Part shown: positions 56,753 through 64,000 of the stretch, in pieces
Numbering within the stretch: the first letter of the stretch is position 1
Layout of the letters: each line of letters starts with the position of its first letter
NCBI RefSeq assembly: GCF_937616625.2
Contig: NC_065575.1
Span: 6,393,501 to 6,457,500 of the forward strand
Length of the DNA stretch: 64,000 nt
Source: Mercurialis annua
Taxonomy: Eukaryota > Streptophyta > Magnoliopsida > Malpighiales > Euphorbiaceae
Reading direction: 5' to 3'
Notes under the pieces: generated by a model
What the model saw: the letters and a program-made list of their open reading frames with translations, nothing else
Told to the model about the DNA's origin: nothing
Databases searched by the model: none
Translations under genes and position numbers: made by a program

Positions 56753-57749
56753 GGCTAATCACCTCAAAAACTACCGACCTTTCATTTTTTTTCGATAACA
56801 CCCCGATCTTTTAATTTCGTCAATTGCACCCTATTTCGTATTTTTACGTTTTAATAGCACCCTAAAGTATTAAATTGAACTTTTTTCATTTGAATAAAGT
56901 TCAAAATAAATCCTTCATATTTTTGAAAAACTCTAAATGTCATATGATGTTTTACATTATACGTACAAACCTTGTTCTCTATAACAAAAAAATAAATAAA
57001 TAATAACAAGTCACCGCCTCCTTCGAATCCGTCGCCGCTCTCTGTCGTCACCTTCGTTTGAACGCCACTCTCCGTCACCGATCTTCCATGGAAGACGAGC
57101 TGCGTGTCTTCCATGGAAGACCAGATTAGCTGATCCATGGGGAAGACCAGCGAATTTGCTGCTGGTCTTTCATGGGGAATACGAGCAGATCTCGTCTCCC
57201 CAGCTGGTCTTCCTTGGGGAAGACGATCTGAGACTTCTTGAGCTCATTTTGAAGGACTTTACTTCGCCAAAAAAGAAAAAATGAAGCACATTTTGGTCTA
57301 CACAATCTGGTCTTCCTTGGATCAGCTGGTCTTCCATGGAAGACGAGCTGTTCGTCTTCCATGAAAGACCAGCAGCTCGTCTCCGGTAGAAACCGGAGAG
57401 CGGCGGGTGGCGGGGATGGTTGATTATGTTTTATCTATTTATTTAATTTTGAATTAAATAATTAATTATGTATGTATTTAATTACTTTTTTTATTTATGA
57501 TTTGTTTGAAAGTTTTTTAAGTTAAGAAACTTATTAGAATTTTTTCAAGTAGAAAAAGGTATAAAATGACCCTTATATTTGATGGTTTTATAAAATTTAA
57601 TTCTTATAATAGTAAAATCATCTATTTTTTCTAAATTAGGATGCTATTGAAACGTAAAAATACGAAATAGGGTGCAATTGACGAAATTGTAAAGTCAGGG
57701 TGTTATTGAAAACAAAATGAAAGGTCGGTAGTTTTTGAGGTGATTAGCC
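56753..57749. mobile_element. GAAGAC-array foldback transposon, short member
   Basis: 997 bp, left end GGCTAATCACCTCAAAAACT and right end complement AGTTTTTGAGGTGATTAGCC, with arms of about 110 bp or more. The 9-bp flanks are TAAAAAAAT (56744-56752) and AAAAAAAAT (57750-57758), one mismatch. The interior (about 57080-57390) has about ten GAAGAC/GTCTTC motifs with CCATGG and GACCAG linkers, plus a non-array insert at about 57235-57300. It is the same family as 15218-16507. Confidence 0.87.
57080..57390. repeat. GAAGAC/GTCTTC array in the short foldback member
   Basis: Alternating motifs such as CCATGGAAGACGAGCTG, CAGCTGGTCTTCC and GGGGAAGACCAGC. It is less dense than the array at 15600 and is interrupted by about 65 bp of unrelated sequence. 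Confidence 0.8.
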
Positions 57750-59655
57750 AAAAAAAATTAATATTCTTAATTTTTGGTTTAAATTTTGGACTCTTTTCTA
57801 TTTTTGTTAAAGAATATAAACGAATTGGACTACTCGCAAGTTATTTGAAATTGAGTTAAAAAAGAATAGAATGAATCTCGAGCTCGTGTTTCATTTCGAG
57901 CCAAATTTGGATTTACATTTTACATATTCATGAGGTTTTAAACGAGTCTATTACACACATAAAGTAATAACTTTTTTATTTTACTATGTTAATTTTTTAT
58001 ATCTTTAAAATTTAGATGTATGACTTAATTAACTATATTCATATATTATATTGAAAAAAGAAGACTAAATATCAATATGATAAATTTTTATTAATTATTT
58101 TGTTCTTTATTGAGAGTTAAGTCGAGTTCGAGGTCACGCTACTCGAGCTCGGATATTGCTCGAGTTTGAGCTAGAACTTGATAATTTAAGCCCATTTGAA
58201 TTCAAGTCTATAAAACCCATTCAAATTCAATCTCGAATTTGGCTTAATTCAGCTAGACTCCTTTACATCAAATATAATTTATTTAAATTTTTTTTATTAG
58301 ACATTGAAAAATATATAATAATTTTAGTTATAAATTGGCCTCTATAAAATTATATATGCATTTAAAAGAAAATTATGTCTAAACCTGCATTTAATAATGT
58401 GCATTTTACAAGCATAAACCTGATTAGAAAATATAAAAAAGTTGAGATTAACTCAGTTTTTTTTTTTTGGATCTTAGTTGATGCTGAAATGGGTGCATAA
58501 ACAAGAAACGGTTATTAATAAAGGATGATTGCAAAAATTAGTTTATAAAATCTAATAGTACAAAGTATTCCAATTTCTTGCATCTTTATATATTTGTTCA
58601 GACTCCAGCCAGCTATTGTCTCTGCTAATGCCCGTGAACAGATTTTTTAAGCCACTAATGTAACCAATCCCCTCTATTTCCAATGAAAATCCACCTCATG
58701 TTCTGTTGTTGCTACTCCCAGAATTCCCTCCGATCCCTTAATTTCCGCCAACATTTCCACCGCCAGCGACTACCCGATCAGCCTGCCTTTCCCCTCCCTG
58801 CTTAGGCTGCTTTTATGAACTAAACATATAAGAATCGAACTGCTTAAGTAAACGAGAAGCAACTAAACTCCGTGCAAAACTCTTTGATCAATCCACTGAT
58901 CGGCCAGGGCGCCGAAGATGAGCAGGGCTAGCAAATGGCTCAAACTCTGTATTCTTGTAAGAAATTGCCATACAATTCTTGCACGAAGTTACAAGAAGAT
59001 GTACCGAAAGAAATAGCAGACACTGGCCTTCAAGCTGATTGTTATACACATCGAAAAAACTTGTTTTATAGGAGGGACTGTTCCGATGAATTAGTTCTTT
59101 GGCGAGTACATGACATAGAGCATACACACTACTATGATTTGACCAAAAATGGAGTAGAGTTATAATACAATCTTAATAACTGCTAAAGAAATCGTATCAA
59201 CTAAGGAGAGAAAATTGAGAGTGACTAGACCTGAGAGATGGAGAGGTTTGGCCTAAAAATGAGTTGCCTCTATAACTCGAAATGCAAAGTTGATATGATT
59301 AAGGGATTTGGCATCCACATTACCACTAAGGTTAAATACTCAACAACAAGTTTTAGAACCCTTCTACATATGCAGATTTTTTAATAGTTCAACACCCAGA
59401 TATTGACAGTAAGTAACATGGACTAAAGAATTCAGTACCTCAAGGATTCCAGGATTATTGGCCTCTCCACCGGCTCGGTGCAGAACTAGAAATGGGAGAG
59501 TAGTTAAAGTGAATCAGCTCCTGTATCATGGGACCTTTTATTTCAATCCTAATAAACCTTTACTAAGGATAGATAACACAAAACAAAACAACATTGAAGG
59601 ACACGGCTGATAACAAAAATCCAAACCGAGCCCAAAAAAGAAGTATCTTCTGATA
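57750..59655. other. Intergenic region
   Basis: About 57830-58260 is rich in TTCGAG/CTCGAG and GAGTTTGAGC-type short repeats. 58590-59480 is less AT-rich and could include 3' UTR or downstream exons of the gene at 59656-60972, but open frames here (58888-59127 minus; 58935-59165 plus) overlap each other and match no family I know. Confidence 0.35.
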
Positions 59656-60972
59656 TCAGTAGTGCAGCAGGTACTGCATTATGTCCTTCCTAATAACTCC
59701 GTCAAAACGCATTGCATTTACATCACTATAGTTTCTACTTGCCATTTCAGGACCTCTGATGGACAAATATCTGTACTGGGTAGCACTCCCGTTTCCAACA
59801 GGTCTCGTTGGCCGCATAAACATTGCAATTGTAGGAAGAGGCTTAGACCACATAATTCTTGATGCAGTGAAAAGATGCCTACCTGAATCCTGGTTTCTGG
59901 ATTTCTGGATGTTCCCAGGAGTTTTAAGGTGGGAAGAGCTGCTTGTCTGCTTTGTTATTTTCATATCTGAGCTCGGATGTGGTAAGGTACCACGGATCTG
60001 AGCAGAAGGTTTCATCCGGTCCAGCCAACGCAAAATCCAGTTACCGAGATTCCTACCGACTTCTATGTCTCTCTGTTGTACATTTTGGTGAACCGTGAGT
60101 GCAGCATCAAAAATAGCACGTGTTCGTCTGCAATATAAGAAAGAAGTAGTAGTAGTAGTTAAGCTGACTGCAGCAAAACAAGCATCTAATAGAACAAACA
60201 AGCCCTAACCAAACAAGCAAATATAAGCCTACTTTATAAATATTCAATCTCCAAGATTTATCTAAAGCATAGTACTCTATCGCCCATCCACCCATTACTA
60301 CCGATGATCACCTCCCTTTGTTAAGTCTCTGCCTAAAAGAATAGATGGCAATCACGGTCTCCAATATTAAATGCTGAGGTGATGGTGCTGAGTCGAACAA
60401 ATTTGGACCGCCTAATCCAGGAGAAAGGCCACCAAGGGAGGATGATACCAAGGATCACATACTATTAATATTCAGCATATGCATACTTTGCTAACAACTG
60501 CTGCCCGAAAAACACTGGGAATCAGCTGATCCCGTAACATATCCGGTCTAGATATAGGGAGTAGAGGGATGGGCAACACACCCATCAAACGGTGGATTCT
60601 TATCACAATGGAATCCAATTGCAGAAGCAATACGATTTAATAATAGGTTATGTTAACATAGGTTATATGACTAATGCAAACATAGAAAGTAAAACTAATG
60701 CATAAGCTGCTGCATTGATTTAAAAAATTAAAATTTCCATGGAAGCCTTAAAACTATAGGTTAAAACCCAGAAGAATTGAAATATGAAGCATTGCAACTC
60801 AAATCAAAGATTATAATAAGCAATTAAAGAGAGGTAGATACCTCTGAAGAAAATCGCGGATCTTAGGGTGCCGAGGAGAAACAAGGCGGCGTTGAATCCT
60901 GAGAGCGAGTTTGTAAGTGCGTTTGAGGCCTAGGAAATAGGCGGTTCCTAATGTGATCTCCCACAGCACCAT
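59656..60972 (-). CDS. Conserved plant protein of unknown function
   Basis: Two exons on the minus strand: 60842-60972 (MVLWEITLGTAYFLGLKRTY, KLALRIQRRLVSPRHPKIRD) and 59656-60127, joined through GT (60841-60840) and an ATTGCAG acceptor, giving 200 residues. The exon 1 N-terminus has a short hydrophobic stretch (1-15) followed by a basic region. Exon 2 begins RTRAIFDAALTVHQNVQQRD, IEVGRNLGNWILRWLDRMKP and becomes Ser-rich. A possible extra donor lies inside exon 2 (ATTCAG|GTAGGC, about 59883), but the frame stays open to MRFDGVIRKDIMQYLLHY, so I read through. I do not recognise a domain and propose no function. The regular splice sites and clean frame argue for a real gene. Confidence 0.72.
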
Positions 60973-62007
60973 TTCTTTTCTATTTCTTTGATTTTGATTT
61001 TGATTAATAAAGGGGAAGATTTTGTCTCACTCAAGAAAATTAATTGATTCTTTTAAGCAGCCGATAGAATTTTTTTGATGATGCCCACCGTTTGCCACCT
61101 TCTTCTCGAAGCCAAACAGAAAAATAAGGTTTCATGAAACTGGGCCTACGGCCATGTCCAAATGTTAATATCCAAATGTTATTTTATTTTGAGAAAATGT
61201 CATCATATACCCCAAAATTTGAAAAGTTTATATTAGTGACTCAAGAAATATTGTTTTTGCAAACATTTCTCTTTTTTAAAAATCAGTTTGCATCTGTACC
61301 TCATTATAGTTCTAGTCCTATTTTACCCTTTCTTTGTTTTCTCCAACAACCAAACCCATAGCTGCTACCATTAGATTTAGAATAAATATATTTGGTCAGT
61401 TTATTTATGACCGGTTTGTTATTGTCCGACGGCCGGTGGCCGGACTTTTGACGTCGTAGCGGAAATATTGGACCTTTGGTGGTCGGTTGCTGGACTGTCG
61501 GTGCTGCTCCGTCCATCTCTGCTTTCTACTGTTGCTATCGGCTGTCAAATTTCTGGTGCTGCTCTCTTCCTTGCTGCTTCTTATTGTTGCTTCCGATCGT
61601 CGGATCTCCGGTGTTGCTCTCCCTCTCGTTGGATCCGGATCGCCAAATCAGTAAATTTTTAATTCAAATTTCATGTTGGTGTCTTTTTCCCCTGTGATTA
61701 AAGTTTTTGGTGTAATGAGCTGTTACATAAGTGCTTGGTCAAGATTGTTGTCACCAATTAACAGCTCAATCACCAGCAATATACAGCCTTTGGTCTTTCA
61801 GTTTCAAATTCAAATTTCATGAATTGAAGATTAAAAACAAGAGTGGTACTAAAATTCTCAATAGAATTGAAGTGTCCAAGAAGATGTTGAAATGGTGTAG
61901 AAGTAGACTCTCCTTAATCTTAATTGGTTTAAGAAATCATGTGGTTGCTTGTTATTGATTTTGTTTTGTGAATTTTAGTTTAGATATGAATTTGAACAAG
62001 GAGAGAT
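60973..62007. other. Upstream region of the unknown gene; unassigned GC-richer block
   Basis: About 61420-61640 is richer in G+C than its surroundings, with repeated CGGTGCTGCTC / TTGCTGCTTC phrases; it keeps short frames open on the plus strand but shows no family signature. It could be a decayed exon or transposon piece. Confidence 0.35.
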
Positions 62008-62160
62008 ATGGATATCAGATTGGATTTTGAAATCCAAAGACTGTTCTTTTCTGCACTGAGATATGCACAACAGATGTTGAAACCAGAATGTGATGGAAAT
62101 GAGTTACTTGAGCAAATTGATTACCGAATTGCAGCTCTCAGCTTTCATATTCAGAATTAA
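62008..62160 (+). CDS. Small open reading frame, hypothetical (50 aa)
   Basis: ATG at 62008, stop TAA at 62158-62160. The peptide contains ALRYAQQMLKPECDGNELLE and QIDYRIAALSFHIQN, a composition (charged, leucine-rich, helical) that looks more protein-like than nearby frames. It could be a pseudogene exon or chance. No family is recognised. Confidence 0.25.
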   Translation: MDIRLDFEIQRLFFSALRYAQQMLKPECDGNELLEQIDYRIAALSFHIQN

Positions 62161-62339
62161 TATTGACTTGTGTTGGATGCAACAAGTAATAAGGCTTGGC
62201 TTAAGTTGGTTTTGAGGGACATCTAATGCCTGAAGTGTATATTTATAGATATTTGAGACAACATGCATTAAATGCAATTTTTTACTCATAGTGCAGGTTT
62301 TGCATGTCGAAAATAGAAAACTTATTAATATCAAAAAGT

Positions 62340-63650
62340 TAATATCTCTTTTAAGTGAAATGTATTTGACAGTTTATAAAATCAAAAATCTACCTGATAT
62401 GAACCCGATGTCAACCTATATCAACTGAACTATTGTAATTCAATTTTTAATAAAATTTGTCTTACTGGTCTTTACAATGTTAAATGACATTTTATATAGA
62501 GAGAATTTTGAAATTTAGTGTAATATACAAATTGAATATCTCTTTTAAGTGAAATGTATTTGACAGTCTATAAAACCGAAAATCAACCTGATGTGAACCT
62601 ATATCAACTGAACTACATTAATCTAATTTTTAATAAAATTTGTCTTTATATTCTTTACAATCTTAACTAATATTTTATATATAGAGAATTTTGAGATACA
62701 TTCTATTATAAAAATTGAATTTAAAATGTAATTAACAATCTATAAGACTGAAAAGAAACCTGATGTGAACCGTATGTGAACTTGAAATAATATCAGAATC
62801 CCAAGCACAAATCAATAACATATATTATATATGTGCTTACGCCTTACTTTTTCTTATCCTATCAAACAAATTTTTATCATATATTTTTGGATTCAAGCCA
62901 ATTTTCTATTTTGTCATTCGTATTTCAGTTTTTTACATTTTAACTAATATTTATATATATAAATTTTCAAATATAGTCTATTATAATAATTGAATAACTC
63001 TTTCAATTAAAATATATTTGACAGTATATAAAACTAAAAATCAACTTTATGTGAACCTATATCAACTAAATTACCTTAATTCAATTTTTAATAAAATATG
63101 TCTTGCTGCTCTTTACAATCTTAAATGACATTTTACATAAAGAGAATTTTGAGATTTAGTCTAATATACAAATTGAGTATCTATTTTAAGTGAAATATAT
63201 TTGACAGTCTATAAAACCAAAAATCAACCTGATATGAACCCGATGTGAACCTATATCAACTTAATTATCTTAATTCAATTTTTAATAAAATTTGCCTTGC
63301 TGGTCTTTACAGTTTTAAATGACATTTTACATAAAGAGAATTTTGAGATTTAGTATAATATATAAATTGAATATCCTTTTTAGTGAAATGTATTTGACGA
63401 TCTATAAAACCGAAAATCAACCTGACGAGAACATATATCAACTGAACTATCTTAATCTAATTTTTAATAAAATTTGTCTTTCCGCTCTTTACAATCTTAA
63501 CTGTTATTTTATATAAAGAGAATTTTGAGATATATATAGTCTATTATAAATATTAAATAACTGTTTTTAAGTAAAATATAATTGACAATTAATATATAAG
63601 ACTGAAAAGCAACCTGATGTGAACCGTATGTGAACTTGAAATAATACCAC
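62340..63650 (+). repeat. Degenerate tandem repeat, about 190-bp monomers
   Basis: A phrase of the form TATCTCTTTTAAGTGAAATG, TATTTGACAGTCTATAAAAC, then ATCAACCTGATGTGAACC, CAATTTTTAATAAAATTTGTCTT and AGAGAATTTTGAGAT recurs with starts near 62340, 62534, 62718, 62991, 63175, 63368 and 63555. Most spacings are 184-194 bp; one is about 273 bp. Monomers at 62718 and 63555 share a distinct end (GAACCGTATGTGAACTTGAAATAATA), which suggests a higher-order pattern. No coding sequence. Confidence 0.8.
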
Positions 63651-64000
63651 ACATAGTGAACTAATTTTTCTTAGGCATACTCCTGCAAGTCTTCACATTG
63701 TGTTCATAAACATGACATCTTCTGCACTTGTTATAACTTGTAGTTTTTCAAACAGACCTAATTCTTTTTTTTAATAATTATAATATTTTAAATATTTAAG
63801 AATCACAATGTCTCTACAATCCGCCAAAAGAATGAAAAAAAATCTTAATTGATAACGGAGCTAATCTCAACAATATAAATAATAATAATTTGGTACAAAG
63901 ACTTGAGTAACAATATGATCATACAGAGTGACTATCACCTTAAAAAGGAGGCAACAAATCCAAATTTATTTCTTTATAAATAAATGAAGCACTATAATAG
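63651..64000. other. AT-rich end of window, nothing recognised
   Basis: I see no gene, terminal repeat or clear tandem unit in the last 350 bases. Confidence 0.4.

Noticed and set aside
58888..59165. Overlapping plus- and minus-strand frames of about 80 codons
   Set aside because: They are antisense to each other, with no recognisable domain or splice context; listed only as intergenic content.
61468..61697. Plus-strand frames rich in Leu, Cys and Ser
   Set aside because: Two overlapping frames are open at once in a GC-richer repeat-like block; no family motif.

Overview
This is nuclear DNA from a flowering plant, almost certainly a eudicot. Genes have spliced exons with GT-AG introns, intergenic DNA is very AT-rich, and plant-type transposons are abundant (Ty1-copia, L1-type LINE, MULE foldbacks, Helitron, Stowaway, Emigrant-like). 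I see no bacterial or organellar operon, no CRISPR array and no rRNA or tRNA gene that I can support.

Gene layout: (1) 125-6983 (+), the 3' part of a uridine kinase/uracil phosphoribosyltransferase-like gene (UKL), whose 5' exons lie outside the window. (2) 8061-10791 (+), a complete cytosolic class I fructose-bisphosphate aldolase. (3) 11442-14126 (-), a single-exon CC-NBS-LRR resistance-type gene with degenerate switch motifs. (4) 29899-37207 (+), a SABATH methyltransferase whose third intron carries a recent antisense copia element. (5) 48983-50174 (+), a 5'-truncated BMT5/DUF2431-like methyltransferase fragment. (6) 50849-52009 (+), plastid SufE with a C-terminal BolA domain. (7) 55084-55821 (-), an NDR1/HIN1-like LEA-2 membrane protein. 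(8) 59656-60972 (-), a two-exon conserved plant protein of unknown function. From memory of the Arabidopsis map, UKL, aldolase, DUF2431, SufE and LEA-2 homologues lie close together on chromosome 4 (about At4g26485-At4g26530). The window therefore looks like a rearranged syntenic block enlarged by transposons.

Transposon layout: seven foldback elements with 9-bp target duplications (MULE-type) at 3834, 6217, 14730, 15218, 27667, 42140 and 56753. Two of them, 15218-16507 and 56753-57749, share terminal repeats and carry an unusual internal array of alternating GAAGAC/GTCTTC motifs. 18580-27582 is a three-level nest: an L1-type LINE split by a copia element (20133-27053), which is itself split by a 1.47-kb solo LTR (23408-24878). 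39552-47939 is an 8.4-kb composite bounded by one perfect 9-bp duplication; it contains two abutting sets of termini, a Helitron (42653 to about 45431), a MITE and an Emigrant-like element. 62340-63650 is a degenerate tandem repeat of about 190-bp monomers.

The genes do not form a pathway; they are independently transcribed housekeeping, metabolic and defence genes. I found no convincing new multi-gene system. The most novel items are the GAAGAC-array foldback family, the composite MULE and the NLR with altered motifs.
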